A stretch of 64,000 bases of DNA from JBBPYC01 sp965218765 (GCA_965218765.1 CBDCLU010000001.1:1-64000), one strand, 5' to 3'. Positions 8,932 to 19,179 are shown, numbered from the stretch's first letter. Notes: generated by a model not told the origin, from the sequence alone. A program made the numbers and translations.

Positions 8932-9870
8932 ATGCGCATCCATGTCCTTGGCTCGGCTGCCGGCGGCGGTTTTCCGCAATGGAACTGCAACTGCCCCAAC
9001 TGCGCGGGCCTGCGCAATGGCACCATCTCGGCCACGGCGCGCACCCAGTCGTCGATCGCGGTCAGCGCAGACAGGGACGCCAGCGCGTGGGTGTTGTTCA
9101 ACGCATCGCCCGACATCCTGCAGCAGCTTCGCAACTTTCCCGCTCTGCAACCCGGCCGCGCGCTGCGCGACACCGGCATCGCCGCGATCGTGCTGATCGA
9201 CGCGCAGATCGACCACACCACGGGCTTGTTCATGCTGCGCGAACACCGCGCGCCGCTGGCCATCTGGTGCAGCGCGGCAGTGCGCGAGGATCTGACGCAG
9301 GGCAACCCGCTGTTCCGGCTGCTCGAACACTACTGTGGGGTGGACTGGCATGAACTGGCGGTCGCATCGCCCGGCAGCAGCAGCGCCGCGTTCGACATCC
9401 CCAACGTGCCTGGCCTGGCCTTCGAAGCCATCTCGCTCACGAGCAACGCGCCGCCCTACTCGCCGCACCGCGACGCCCCGCGGCCCGGCGACAACCTCGG
9501 CGTGACGATCCGCGACGCGGCCAGCGGGCGCAGTGTGTTCTATGCACCGGGCCTGCTCGAGATCGACGACGCCGTCTGGGCCGCGCTGCAGCGCGCCGAC
9601 GTGGTGCTGGTCGACGGCACGCTGTGGACCGACGACGAGATGATCACGCTCGGCGCATCGAAACGCAGCGGCCGCGCGATGGGCCACCTCGCGCAAAGCG
9701 GCGCCGGCGGCATGATCGAATGGCTCGACCGGCTGCCCGAGGCCACGCGCCGCGTGCTGATCCACATCAACAACACGAACCCGATCCTCAACGATGACAG
9801 CCGCGAGCGGCGCGAACTGGCCAAGCACGGCATCGAAGTCGCGCATGACGGCATGGAGATCGCGTTGTGA
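8932..9870 (+). CDS. pqqB: PQQ biosynthesis protein PqqB
   Basis: 312 residues from ATG 8932, starting MRIHVLGSAAGGGFPQWNCN, the standard PqqB opening with the CNCPNC cysteines. It has the metallo-beta-lactamase fold; LLIDAQIDHTTGLF-like residues appear as IVLIDAQIDHTTGLFMLREH, and VLIHINNTNPIL is near the C-terminus. Family members are proposed to hydroxylate the PQQ precursor tyrosine in the cytoplasm. Its TGA overlaps the GTG of pqqC. Confidence 0.96.
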   Translation: MRIHVLGSAAGGGFPQWNCNCPNCAGLRNGTISATARTQSSIAVSADRDASAWVLFNASPDILQQLRNFPALQPGRALRDTGIAAIVLIDAQIDHTTGLFMLREHRAPLAIWCSAAVREDLTQGNPLFRLLEHYCGVDWHELAVASPGSSSAAFDIPNVPGLAFEAISLTSNAPPYSPHRDAPRPGDNLGVTIRDAASGRSVFYAPGLLEIDDAVWAALQRADVVLVDGTLWTDDEMITLGASKRSGRAMGHLAQSGAGGMIEWLDRLPEATRRVLIHINNTNPILNDDSRERRELAKHGIEVAHDGMEIAL

Positions 9871-10604
9871 CCGAGCCCACTTCCATGAGCGCCGACGAAG
9901 CCCCATGGGACCGCGCCACGTTCGAAGCGCGCCTGCGCGACCGCGGCAGCAGCTATCACATCCACCACCCGTTCAACCGCATGTTGAACACGGGCAAAGC
10001 CACGCGCGAGCAGGTGCGGGGCTGGGCCGCGAACCGCTACTACTATCAGATCGCGATTCCGGTCAAGGATGCAGCGATTTTGTCGAACTGCGACGACCGC
10101 GCTTTTCGACGCGAATGGATCACGCGCATCCTGGACCACGACGGCGTCGCGTTCGGTGACGCTCCGGACGAAGGCGGCATCGAAGCCTGGATACGCCTGG
10201 GCACCGCGACCGGCCTCACGCGCGAGGAGATCTGCGACCTGCGCCACGTGCTGCCCGGCGTGCGCTTTGCGGTCGATGCGTACGTGAACTTCGCGCGCCG
10301 CGCGCCGTGGCAGGAGGCGGCGTGTTCGTCCTTGACCGAGCTGTTCGCGCCTGAGATCCACAAGCAGCGTCTGGCCGGCTGGCCCGAGTTCTATCCGTGG
10401 ATCGACGACGAAGGGTTGCAATACTTCCGCAACCGCGTGAGCCAGGCGCGGCGCGACGTCGAGCACGGCCTGCGGCTCACGCTCGATTATTTCGATACGG
10501 CCAAGCTGCAGCGAAGGGCGCTCGACATCCTGCAGTTCAAGCTCGACATCCTCTGGCAGATGAACGATGCGATGGCGCTCAAGTACGGGGTGCAGCCGAC
10601 GTGA
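9867..10604 (+). CDS. pqqC: Pyrroloquinoline-quinone synthase PqqC
   Basis: 245 residues. The GTG at 9867 overlaps the pqqB stop (GTGA); an ATG at 9885 is a possible alternative. PqqC motifs are clear: YHIHHPFNRMLNTG, VRGWAANRYYYQIAIPVKDA, FAPEIHKQRLAGWPEFYPWI and FRNRVSQARRDVEHGL. The enzyme performs the last step, ring closure and oxidation of AHQQ to PQQ, without a bound metal or cofactor. Its stop overlaps the pqqD start in the same GTGA manner. Confidence 0.96.
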   Translation: MTEPTSMSADEAPWDRATFEARLRDRGSSYHIHHPFNRMLNTGKATREQVRGWAANRYYYQIAIPVKDAAILSNCDDRAFRREWITRILDHDGVAFGDAPDEGGIEAWIRLGTATGLTREEICDLRHVLPGVRFAVDAYVNFARRAPWQEAACSSLTELFAPEIHKQRLAGWPEFYPWIDDEGLQYFRNRVSQARRDVEHGLRLTLDYFDTAKLQRRALDILQFKLDILWQMNDAMALKYGVQPT

Positions 10605-10882
10605 GCAATGAGTTGGGCCGCCCGAAGCTGGCCGCGCAGTTCCGGCTGCAGTTCGAGGACGCGCAGCAAAGCTGGGTGCTGCTGTATCCGGAAGGCATGG
10701 TCAAGCTGAACCAGAGCGCCGGCGAAATCCTGCGGCGCTGCGATGGCGAACGCTCGGTGCCGGCGATCGTCGAAGACCTCGAACAGGCGTTCGGTGCGAC
10801 CGGCTTGGCGGACGACGTGCAGGCGTTCTTCCACATCGCGCAAGCCCAGGGTTGGGTTGTGGACGCCGCACCCGCCGCATGA
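10601..10882 (+). CDS. pqqD: PQQ peptide chaperone PqqD
   Basis: 93 residues starting at GTG 10601, overlapping the pqqC stop by four bases. The sequence LLYPEGMVKLNQSAGEILRR is the hallmark of PqqD, a small winged-helix RiPP recognition element. It holds PqqA and presents it to the radical SAM enzyme PqqE, whose gene follows after 22 bases. The chain of GTGA overlaps indicates tight translational coupling of pqqB, pqqC and pqqD. Confidence 0.95.
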   Translation: MSNELGRPKLAAQFRLQFEDAQQSWVLLYPEGMVKLNQSAGEILRRCDGERSVPAIVEDLEQAFGATGLADDVQAFFHIAQAQGWVVDAAPAA

Positions 10883-10904
10883 ACGATCCAGTGAGAAGAC
10901 CGCC

Positions 10905-12080
10905 ATGACCGCCGTTGCCCAACCCGATACCGTGCAACCGGCGCGCCCCGGCCCGCCGCTGTGGCTGCTCGCCGAGCTGACCTACCGCTGCCCGCTGCAC
11001 TGCGTGTTTTGCTACAACCCGGTCGATTACGCAACGCATGGCGCCGAACTTTCCACCGCCGACTGGCTGCGCGTGCTGACCGAGGCGCGCGCGGCAGGCA
11101 GCGTGCAATGCGGCCTCTCGGGCGGCGAGCCGCTGGTGCGCGACGACCTGGAGCAGATCGTCGGCCATGCGCGCGGGCTCGGCTTCTACACGAACCTGCT
11201 CACGTCGGGCATCGGCCTGACCGAGACGCGCGCGGCCGAGCTGCGCCGCCAGGGGCTCGATCACATCCAGTTGTCGTTTCAGGATTCGACGCGCGAGCTG
11301 AACGACTTTCTCTCGCACACCAAGACGTTCGACGTGAAACGCAAGGCGGCGGCGATCATCAAGGGCAACGGCTGGCCGATGGTGCTCAACTGCGTGATCC
11401 ATCGCCTGAACATCGATTACATCGGCGACATCATTGAGTTGGCTGTGGAGTTGGGCGCCGAATACCTGGAGCTCGCGAACACGCAGTTCTATTCCTGGGC
11501 CGCGCTGAACCGCGACCAGTTGCTGCCGTCGCGCGAACAGCTCCAGCGTGCCGAGGCCGTGACGAATGAATATCGCGCCAAACTCGGCAGCAAGCTGCGC
11601 ATCTTCTTCGTCGTGCCCGACTATTACGAGAGCCGCCCGAAGCGCTGCATGAACGGCTGGGGCAACGTGTTCCTGACCGTGACGCCCGACGGCACCGCGC
11701 TGCCGTGTCACACCGCGCGCATGCTGCCGGGGCTTGCGTTCCCCAATGTCCGCGAGCAGTCCGTCGAGTCGATCTGGTACGACTCCGAAGGCTTCAACCG
11801 CTACCGCGGCTTCGGCTGGATGAAGCAGCCGTGCCGCAGTTGCCCGGAAAAAGAAAAGGACGCGGGCGGCTGCCGCTGCCAGGCGTTCATGATCGCGGGC
11901 GACCCGGCGCTGGCCGATCCGGTCTGCGACAAATCGCCGCAGCGCGCGAAGGTGGATTCGATGATCGAACGCGCGCAGCACGCACCTGCGGCGGCGCAGC
12001 CACAGGTGCAACCGCTGATCTTTCGCGACCCGAAGGAATCGCGCCGGTTATCTGCTGTAACTGACGACGCGGCGGGATGA
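10905..12080 (+). CDS. pqqE: Radical SAM PqqA cross-linking enzyme PqqE
   Basis: 391 residues from ATG 10905. The radical SAM cluster motif is C29-x3-C33-x2-C36 in TYRCPLHCVFCYNP. SPASM-domain cysteines for the auxiliary clusters are in the C-terminal third (CHTARMLPGL, CRSCPEKEKDAGGCRC). It joins Glu and Tyr of PqqA by a carbon-carbon bond using S-adenosylmethionine. It is the last gene of the cluster: the next gene is on the other strand, so neither pqqF nor another dedicated peptidase follows. Confidence 0.96.
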   Translation: MTAVAQPDTVQPARPGPPLWLLAELTYRCPLHCVFCYNPVDYATHGAELSTADWLRVLTEARAAGSVQCGLSGGEPLVRDDLEQIVGHARGLGFYTNLLTSGIGLTETRAAELRRQGLDHIQLSFQDSTRELNDFLSHTKTFDVKRKAAAIIKGNGWPMVLNCVIHRLNIDYIGDIIELAVELGAEYLELANTQFYSWAALNRDQLLPSREQLQRAEAVTNEYRAKLGSKLRIFFVVPDYYESRPKRCMNGWGNVFLTVTPDGTALPCHTARMLPGLAFPNVREQSVESIWYDSEGFNRYRGFGWMKQPCRSCPEKEKDAGGCRCQAFMIAGDPALADPVCDKSPQRAKVDSMIERAQHAPAAAQPQVQPLIFRDPKESRRLSAVTDDAAG

Positions 12081-12105
12081 ACAGCGCAGCTCGGCCTGGC
12101 AGCTG

Positions 12106-13563
12106 TCAGTGGCTGTTGAACGTGGGTTGCAGCGTGCGGTACAGCGCCTGAAAGCGCGCGTGCCGCGTGCGGTATGCATCGTTGGCTGCTGCCGGCTCGA
12201 ACCGTGCGCGCACCGGCGGTTTGCGACACACCTGCGCTTCCACGCCGCCGTCGGCCAGCCAGCCCAGCCGCGCCGCGCCGAGAGCACCGCCGGCTTCGCC
12301 GCCTTCGGACAACGCGAGCGGCACTTCGAGCACCTCGGCCAGCAACTGCGCCCACCAGCCGCTGCGCGCGCCGCCGCCGACCAATGCGAGTTCGCCGGCG
12401 GGCCGTTCGAGCGTGTCGAGCCCATCGCGCAGCCCGAAGCTCACGCCTTCGATGATCGAATAGGCGATGTCGGCCGCGCCGTGTGAATGCGCAAGTCCGA
12501 ACAACACGCCCTGCGCCTGCGGATCGTTGTGCGGCGACCGTTCGCCTGACAGATAGGGCAGGAACAACGGCGCGGCAGCACGCGCGGCCATCGGCAATGA
12601 CTCGGCCTTCGCAAGAAGCCCTGCCTCATCGTCGAAACCGAACGCCCGCACGCCCCAGCTCACCGCGCTGGCCGCCGACAACATCACCGACATCTGGTGC
12701 CAGCGCCCGGGTAGCGCATGGCAGAACGCATGCACCGCGCGCGCCGGGTTCGGCGCGTAATGCGCGCCGGCGACGAAGATCACGCCCGACGTGCCGAGCG
12801 AGACGAAACCCTGGCCCGCGGTCACCGCACCGATGCCGACCGCGCTGGCCGCGTTGTCGCCACCACCCCCGGCGATCACGACACCGTCCGCCATGCCCCA
12901 GGCAGCCGCCAGCTTCGCATCGAGCCGCGCGGACACCGCGCTGCCTTCGACCAGCCGCGGCATCTGGGCGCGCGACAGGCCGGTGGCACCCAGCAGCCGG
13001 TCTGACCAGTCGCGCTTCGCGACGTCAAGCCACAGCGTGCCGGACGCATCGGACATGTCGCTTGCCGCTTCGCCGCTCAACCTCAACCGCAGCCAGTCTT
13101 TCGGCAGCAGTACCCGGGCGATGCGCGCGAACAGCTCGGGTTCGTGCTTGCGCACCCATAGCAGTTTGGGTGCGGTGAAGCCCGGCATCGCGAGGTTGCC
13201 GGCGATCTGCGTGAACTCCGGCAGTTCGGCGCTCAGTTCCTCGCATTCGATGCCGCTGCGTCCGTCGTTCCAGAGCATCGCCGGGCGCAGCACCGTGCCC
13301 GCTTCATCGAGCAGCACCGCGCCGTGCATCTGACCGGACAGACCGATCGCACGCACCGCGGCCAGCGCCGCCGGATGCGCCTGCCGCAGCGCCTGCATTA
13401 CGTGCTGCAGCGCGGCCCACCAGGCGGCAGGCGCCTGCTCGGACCACAGCGGCTGCGGCCGCTGCACCGTAAGCGCCGCGCGCGCCGTGCCGATGATGCG
13501 GTGGTCGTCTGCGAGCAGCAGCGCTTTCAGCTCGGAAGTGCCGAGATCGAGTCCCAAATACAT
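12106..13563 (-). CDS. xylB: Xylulokinase
   Basis: 485 residues of the FGGY kinase family. MYLGLDLGTSELKALLL and QMHGAVLLDEAGTVLRPAML with WNDGR are typical of XylB, as is the C-terminal ALVGGGARSGWWAQLLAEVL. It phosphorylates D-xylulose to xylulose-5-phosphate in the cytoplasm. It is the last gene of the polyol operon. Its presence there implies that D-arabitol (or xylitol) is oxidised to D-xylulose by one of the operon's dehydrogenases. Confidence 0.92.
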   Translation of the reverse strand: MYLGLDLGTSELKALLLADDHRIIGTARAALTVQRPQPLWSEQAPAAWWAALQHVMQALRQAHPAALAAVRAIGLSGQMHGAVLLDEAGTVLRPAMLWNDGRSGIECEELSAELPEFTQIAGNLAMPGFTAPKLLWVRKHEPELFARIARVLLPKDWLRLRLSGEAASDMSDASGTLWLDVAKRDWSDRLLGATGLSRAQMPRLVEGSAVSARLDAKLAAAWGMADGVVIAGGGGDNAASAVGIGAVTAGQGFVSLGTSGVIFVAGAHYAPNPARAVHAFCHALPGRWHQMSVMLSAASAVSWGVRAFGFDDEAGLLAKAESLPMAARAAAPLFLPYLSGERSPHNDPQAQGVLFGLAHSHGAADIAYSIIEGVSFGLRDGLDTLERPAGELALVGGGARSGWWAQLLAEVLEVPLALSEGGEAGGALGAARLGWLADGGVEAQVCRKPPVRARFEPAAANDAYRTRHARFQALYRTLQPTFNSH

Positions 13564-13566
13564 GTC

Positions 13567-13627
13567 AAATCATCAATTTAATAGCGAAATGTGGCTGTAG
13601 CGCTTGTTTTTGCTGCGCCCACCGCTA
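13567..13627 (-). repeat. Short dispersed element, diverged copy
   Basis: Between xylB and the AraC gene. Read on the minus strand it has the layout of the element at 46896-46962: ATAGC, CGCAG, then AGCGCT with CAG.CCA and an ATTT-rich end. It is more diverged than the other copies. I recall similar sequences between genes of Comamonadaceae; that link is from memory. Confidence 0.45.
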
Positions 13628-13650
13628 TAGAAACCATTGCAGATCGGCGT

Positions 13651-14589
13651 TCAGGACCGGCCGCCGAAGCGCCGGTCCGCTTGCCGCCGGAACTCGGTCG
13701 GCGTGAGCCCCTTGATCTCCAGGAAGCGCCGGTTGAAGTTCGCCACGTTGTTGAAACCGACCGAGTAGCAGATGTCGGTCACGAAATGATCGGACTGCAT
13801 CAGCAGGTGGCACGCGTTGTTGATGCGGACACGGTTCACGAAATCGGTGAACGTGTTGCCGGTGGCGCGGCGGAAGAGCCGGCTGAAGCGGCTTTCGCTC
13901 ATGCCGTAGCTCGCGGCCAGTTCGGCCAGAGAAACAGGCTCGGCCGCGGCGGCCGTCACCCGATGCACGATCGCGCTGACCTGATCGACGTCGGCGGCGG
14001 CCGGCGCGCCCTTGATCTGCACGTTCGACAGCAACCGGTAGTCGGCGCATTCGACCAGGTCGCTCAAATACTCGCAGAACGCGATCAGCCGGCGCAGGCC
14101 CCGGCTGCCTCTGACTCGCTGCCAGTGCCGCTGCGCGCGCTGCGACAGGCCGAAGAACTCGATGCCGTGGCAGGCCCGCTCCAGCAGCGGTGCGCAGTCG
14201 GCCAGCTCCGGCAGGTGAGTCGCCGCTTGTTCGAACGGGCCATGCGCGAACTGGATCACGAGGTCGCGTTCGGCGACACCGCCGGGCGCATCGAGCGAAA
14301 TCCAGTTGTGCGGCAGGCGCGGGCCACACAGCACCAGGTGACCCGGTGAGAACGGTCCGATCCAGTCGCCCACGAACGCCTTGCCGGAGGTGCCGGTGAT
14401 CAGGTGCAGTTCATACTCGTCATGGCAGTGCCAGCGCGACAGCGGGCTCGGAAAACCATGTGCGAGGCAGCGCACCCAACCGACCTCGTCGGGCGCCTCG
14501 TAGCCGAGAGCCGGGCTGCGCGCGTGATCGAGCTCGACTTCCGGGTCGCGCTGGCGCGGGACGTGGCGCAGATGGTGGGCGGCGCTCAT
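13651..14589 (-). CDS. AraC-family regulator of the mannitol/sorbitol/arabitol operon
   Basis: 312 residues. An N-terminal cupin-like ligand domain (WHCHDEYELHLI, FVGDWIGPFSPGHLVL, GPRLPHNWIS) is followed by two AraC helix-turn-helix motifs (LAASYGMSESRFSRLFRRAT and ICYSVGFNNVANFNRRFLEI). It is homologous along its length to the regulator of the ribitol operon at 51763. It is encoded inside the operon, between the sorbitol dehydrogenase and xylulokinase genes, so it would control its own level. By analogy with MtlR it should activate transcription when a polyol is bound. Confidence 0.88.
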   Translation of the reverse strand: MSAAHHLRHVPRQRDPEVELDHARSPALGYEAPDEVGWVRCLAHGFPSPLSRWHCHDEYELHLITGTSGKAFVGDWIGPFSPGHLVLCGPRLPHNWISLDAPGGVAERDLVIQFAHGPFEQAATHLPELADCAPLLERACHGIEFFGLSQRAQRHWQRVRGSRGLRRLIAFCEYLSDLVECADYRLLSNVQIKGAPAAADVDQVSAIVHRVTAAAAEPVSLAELAASYGMSESRFSRLFRRATGNTFTDFVNRVRINNACHLLMQSDHFVTDICYSVGFNNVANFNRRFLEIKGLTPTEFRRQADRRFGGRS

Positions 14590-14640
14590 GGGCGGTCGTT
14601 GGGTTGCCGAAGAGGATCGTCGTCAGGCCGTCCGGAGACA

Positions 14641-15444
14641 TCACGACATCACGCTGCCGCCGTCGACGTTCAAAGTCTGCGCGGTGATGTAGCGCGCATC
14701 ATCGCTGGCCAGAAAGACGATCGCATCGGCGATCTCGGCCGGGTCGCCCATGCGGCCGAGCGGCACGGCCAGGCCGACCTGGCGTTTCTTCTCGCCGATC
14801 GGCAGGTGCTCGTGGCGTGCGAACAGGGCGTCCACCTCGGCCCACATCGGTGTGTCGACCACGCCGGGCGCGATCCCGTTCACACGGATGCCATGCGGCG
14901 CCATCGCAAGCGCCGCGCTCTGCGTATAGCTGATCACGGCTGCCTTGGTCGCGCAGTAGTGCGACACCAGCGCCTCGCCGCGGCGGCCGGCCTGGGACGC
15001 GAGATTGATCACGCAAGCGCCTTCGGTACCGGCGTCCACCATGGACTGCAACACTGCCTGCATCGTGAAGAACATGCCCTTCACATTGACTGCGAACATG
15101 CGGTCGAACGAGGCCTCGTCGCTTTCCAGCAGCGGCGCCAGATCGAACACGGCGGCGTTGTTGACCAGCGTGTGGATCGGGCCGAAGCGATCGGTCGCCG
15201 CTGCGATCATGCGTGAAATCGCCACGCGGTCGGTGATGTCGGCACCGATATAAGCAGCTGCATCCGGCCGCGCCTGCAGCAGGGCCTGCACGGGCGCAGC
15301 AGCTTCGGCGGCACGGTCGACCAGGCTGACGGCCGCGCCCTGCGCGCTGCAGGCGACCGCGGCCGCCAGGCCGATGCCGCCGCCGGCACCGGTGATCAGC
15401 ACGTGGCGGCCGGCGAGACGCTGTCCGGATGGTGTGGCTTGCAT
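14641..15444 (-). CDS. SDR polyol dehydrogenase, probably sorbitol (L-iditol 2-) dehydrogenase
   Basis: 267 residues of the short-chain dehydrogenase family. It has the NAD motif TGAGGGIG, the NNAAVF turn, and the catalytic Ser, Tyr and Lys in NLASQAGRRG and HYCATKAAV. The C-terminus NVDGGSVMS is usual. An aspartate in LVDRAA, after the second beta strand, favours NAD over NADP. Its place in a polyol operon with a fructokinase suggests D-sorbitol to D-fructose, as for SmoS of Rhodobacter. Galactitol or other polyols are possible. It lies six bases after the fructokinase gene. Confidence 0.82.
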   Translation of the reverse strand: MQATPSGQRLAGRHVLITGAGGGIGLAAAVACSAQGAAVSLVDRAAEAAAPVQALLQARPDAAAYIGADITDRVAISRMIAAATDRFGPIHTLVNNAAVFDLAPLLESDEASFDRMFAVNVKGMFFTMQAVLQSMVDAGTEGACVINLASQAGRRGEALVSHYCATKAAVISYTQSAALAMAPHGIRVNGIAPGVVDTPMWAEVDALFARHEHLPIGEKKRQVGLAVPLGRMGDPAEIADAIVFLASDDARYITAQTLNVDGGSVMS

Positions 15445-15450
15445 GGGTGG

Positions 15451-16428
15451 CTATTGCTTCAGCGGCGCTGGACCGCCGGTGGGGTGGTTCGAATGGGCGA
15501 GCGCCTGGTCCAGCTCGGCCCGTTTCGGTGGATCGGCGCCGGCTCGGGTGCAGTTGAGCGCGGCGGCCATCGCGGCAAAGTGCAGCACGTGCTGCCAGGC
15601 TGCCGGTGCCAGTTCGACCAGTTGCGCAGCACGCTGCACGCCCTGCTCCAGCAGTGCGACCGCGAGACCGGCGGCGAACGTGTCGCCCGCGCCGATCGTG
15701 TCCAGCACCGGTTGCGCCGGCGCGCGCACGTCGACGCGTGGGGCGTCCTGCCGAAACAGGCTGGCGCCCTGCGCGCCGCGCGTCAGGACGACCGCGCGCA
15801 GCCCGCGCTCCAACAGTCCCTGCGCAAAATCGGCCGCGCTTTTGTCCGGCGCGATCAGACTGGCGTCCTCATCGCTGAGCTTGAGCAGATCGGCCTGCTG
15901 CACCCAGTGGCCGAATCGCTTGCGATAGTCGCTCAGGTCCGCGATCAGGCTCGGCCGCACGTTCGGATCGAACAGCACGATGCGTCCCCGTGCGCGTTCG
16001 GCCGCGACCAGATCGACGATGCGGCTCGCGGCCGGCTCGTGCAGCAGCGCGATCGAGCCGAACTGCAGAAAGCGGCAACACTCGGGCAGTTGCGGCAACC
16101 GCTCGGGCGACCATCGGGTGTCGGCCGTGCCGTTGGTATAGAACGCATAGGCGTTGGTGGTCGGCGTGCGCTCGACGAACGCGAGGGTGGAAGGCGCGTC
16201 GCTGCGTGTCACGAAGCACAGGTCGACACCGTTTCTTTCCAAATGCGCCCACAGCCGCTGGCCGAACAGATCGTTCGACAACTGGCCGATGAAGCCAGCC
16301 GGCACGCCGAGCCGGGCCGCCGCGATGGCGACGTTGGCCGGCGCGCCGCCTTCGCGGCCATTAAAGTGGAGACCGGCGCCGGTGCTCGTGAAATCGATCA
16401 ACGCTTCGCCGACGATCGCGATCTGCAT
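15451..16428 (-). CDS. PfkB-family fructokinase
   Basis: 325 residues. MQIAIVGEALIDF, GGAPANVAIAAARLG and the C-terminal DTIGAGDTFAAGLAVALLE with its catalytic Asp are the PfkB signatures. It probably phosphorylates D-fructose, the product of the mannitol and sorbitol dehydrogenases beside it, to fructose-6-phosphate. The binding-protein-dependent ABC uptake system brings in unphosphorylated polyols, so a kinase at this step is needed. pgi and zwf further along could take the product onward. Confidence 0.87.
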   Translation of the reverse strand: MQIAIVGEALIDFTSTGAGLHFNGREGGAPANVAIAAARLGVPAGFIGQLSNDLFGQRLWAHLERNGVDLCFVTRSDAPSTLAFVERTPTTNAYAFYTNGTADTRWSPERLPQLPECCRFLQFGSIALLHEPAASRIVDLVAAERARGRIVLFDPNVRPSLIADLSDYRKRFGHWVQQADLLKLSDEDASLIAPDKSAADFAQGLLERGLRAVVLTRGAQGASLFRQDAPRVDVRAPAQPVLDTIGAGDTFAAGLAVALLEQGVQRAAQLVELAPAAWQHVLHFAAMAAALNCTRAGADPPKRAELDQALAHSNHPTGGPAPLKQ

Positions 16429-16449
16429 GCTGGCTGGACGGCGCTGGGT

Positions 16450-17952
16450 TCAGGCGCGCGCCACGCTGGGCTCGCGTGGTGGCTGCACGAATGCGGCCAC
16501 CCGCTGGCTGGCTTCGCGCAGCGGACCGACCAGCCGGACATCGCCTGCAAGCGAACCCCAGAGCTGCCGGCTCGCGCAAAACGCCGCCACCGGATCGGCG
16601 GCCGCGCAGATCGCATGGGCGGCTGATGCATCCATCGTCTGGTCCTGGTACTGATAAGGCAGCTTGCCCGCATGCCAACGCTGCAGGAACGCAAGGAACA
16701 ACGCAGGCAGCATCGCCACGCTTGCAATCGATGCACCGGCAGCGATGCGCTCGTGGATGGTCGGCGCGATCATGCCGGGAATCTTGGAGAAGCCGTCCAT
16801 CGCCACGCGCTGATTGGTGTCGCGGATCGCGGGATTCGCAAACCGGTCGAGCACCACGTCGCGGTAGCGCGGCAGATCGACCGGGCTCGGCGCAGCCGGC
16901 TTGTCCAGGCAAGGGATCGCATCGTCGGTCACGTAATCGTACGCAAACCGGCGAATCTCGGGCGTCTGGGTGCCCTCATGGATGAACTGCAGACCAGCTA
17001 GCGTGCCGGCCCAGGCGATGCAGCTGTGCGTGGCGTTGAGCAGGCGGATCTTGGCTTCCTCGTACGGCTGCACCGACGGCACCAGTTGCACGCCGACGCG
17101 CTGCCAGTCCGGCCGGCCCGCGACGAAGTCGTCCTCGATCACCCACTGGATGAAGCTTTCCGCGGTGATCGGCGCCGCATCGTCCCAGCCGGTCGCTTCC
17201 TTCACGCGCGCGCGCAGCTCGGGCGGCGGTCGCGGCGTGATGCGGTCGACCATCGCGTTCGGACAGGTGGTGTTGGCGCGTACCCAGTCGGCCAGCGGCA
17301 GATCGCCGGCCAGCTCGATGAATTCGAGCAGGCCCGCGCGAAAACGCTCGCCGTTGTGGCGCAGGTTGTCGCAGTTGAGCAAGGTGACCGGACCCGCCGC
17401 GGCGGCCTGGCGCGCACGCAGGACCGCGCAGATGCCGCCGTAGATCGTGCTGCCCGGCTCGCCGCGGCGCGCGCGTCCGAGGTCGGCGGCCAGGTCGAGG
17501 AACGACTGGTCGAGCTGGCGATTCGCGTCCAGGTAGTAGCCGGCTTCGGTCACCGTGAACGAGATGATGCGGACCGCCGGATCGGCGCCACGCGCGATGA
17601 CGTTCGCCAGGTCCGGCTGGTGGGGCAACACCTCGCGGATCGACTCGATGCGCTGGTAACTGCAGTCGCCCGCAGGCGAAATGGTCTCGAGCGTATAGCG
17701 GCCCTGCTGCGCCTGCAGCGCCGCCATCACATCCGGCATGTCCGGCCGCAGATTCGCGCCCGCAAGCGACCAACGGGTGTCGCCGCTGTCTATCAGCTGC
17801 TGCAGATAAACGGCTTGGTGCGCTCGATGGAACGATCCCAGGCCGAGGTGCAGGATGACGAACGGGCCCGCCGCAGCGGGCGTTTCAGAAGAGCCCGCCA
17901 CAGCGGGCGTTACAGCAGAAGCCAAGGTCGATGCTTTCTGATCGGTTTGCAT
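16450..17952 (-). CDS. Mannitol / D-arabitol dehydrogenase (polyol-specific long-chain family)
   Basis: 500 residues. The N-terminal LHLGLGSFHRAHQAVYLQQL binds NAD, and K-x4-N-x2-H (KIRLLNATH) is the active-site signature of the mannitol dehydrogenase family, with QWVIEDDFVAGRPDW nearby. It should oxidise D-mannitol to D-fructose. The D-xylulose kinase in the same operon suggests it also acts as D-arabitol 4-dehydrogenase. The first 29 residues are alanine-rich and precede the conserved domain. The gene begins at the base next to the transporter ATPase stop. Confidence 0.9.
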   Translation of the reverse strand: MQTDQKASTLASAVTPAVAGSSETPAAAGPFVILHLGLGSFHRAHQAVYLQQLIDSGDTRWSLAGANLRPDMPDVMAALQAQQGRYTLETISPAGDCSYQRIESIREVLPHQPDLANVIARGADPAVRIISFTVTEAGYYLDANRQLDQSFLDLAADLGRARRGEPGSTIYGGICAVLRARQAAAAGPVTLLNCDNLRHNGERFRAGLLEFIELAGDLPLADWVRANTTCPNAMVDRITPRPPPELRARVKEATGWDDAAPITAESFIQWVIEDDFVAGRPDWQRVGVQLVPSVQPYEEAKIRLLNATHSCIAWAGTLAGLQFIHEGTQTPEIRRFAYDYVTDDAIPCLDKPAAPSPVDLPRYRDVVLDRFANPAIRDTNQRVAMDGFSKIPGMIAPTIHERIAAGASIASVAMLPALFLAFLQRWHAGKLPYQYQDQTMDASAAHAICAAADPVAAFCASRQLWGSLAGDVRLVGPLREASQRVAAFVQPPREPSVARA

Positions 17953-18984
<1,032 letters not shown>

Positions 18985-19041
18985 AAGCTGCTCCTTCAAT
19001 TCATTCGGCCATACGCCATTTCAAACAGTCGCACACGCATG

Positions 19042-19179
19042 CTCCAGTCCAGCAGCCGCCGCGGAACCGGCTTTGCCGGGCCACCAGCGGCGCCTCCGGT
19101 AAAGGGTTGGCGAAGTGACACGCAGTGCGCGCGAAGCCTGGGGGTGAGCAACATCTCTTGCGCACAGCCTGGGGGCGAG
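19042..19179 (-). repeat. Dispersed intergenic repeat inside the polyol operon
   Basis: The 196-bp gap between the ATPase and permease genes holds a GC-rich repeat. On the minus strand it runs from CCCCCAGGCTTCGCGC through ACCGGAGGCG and GGCAAAGCCGGTTCCGCGG to TGCTGGACTGGA. The same blocks occur in order at 31155-31259. A 20-base end piece is repeated (19129-19148 and 19160-19179, 17 of 20 identical). The GGCAAAGCCGG part can fold into a hairpin. Confidence 0.75.
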
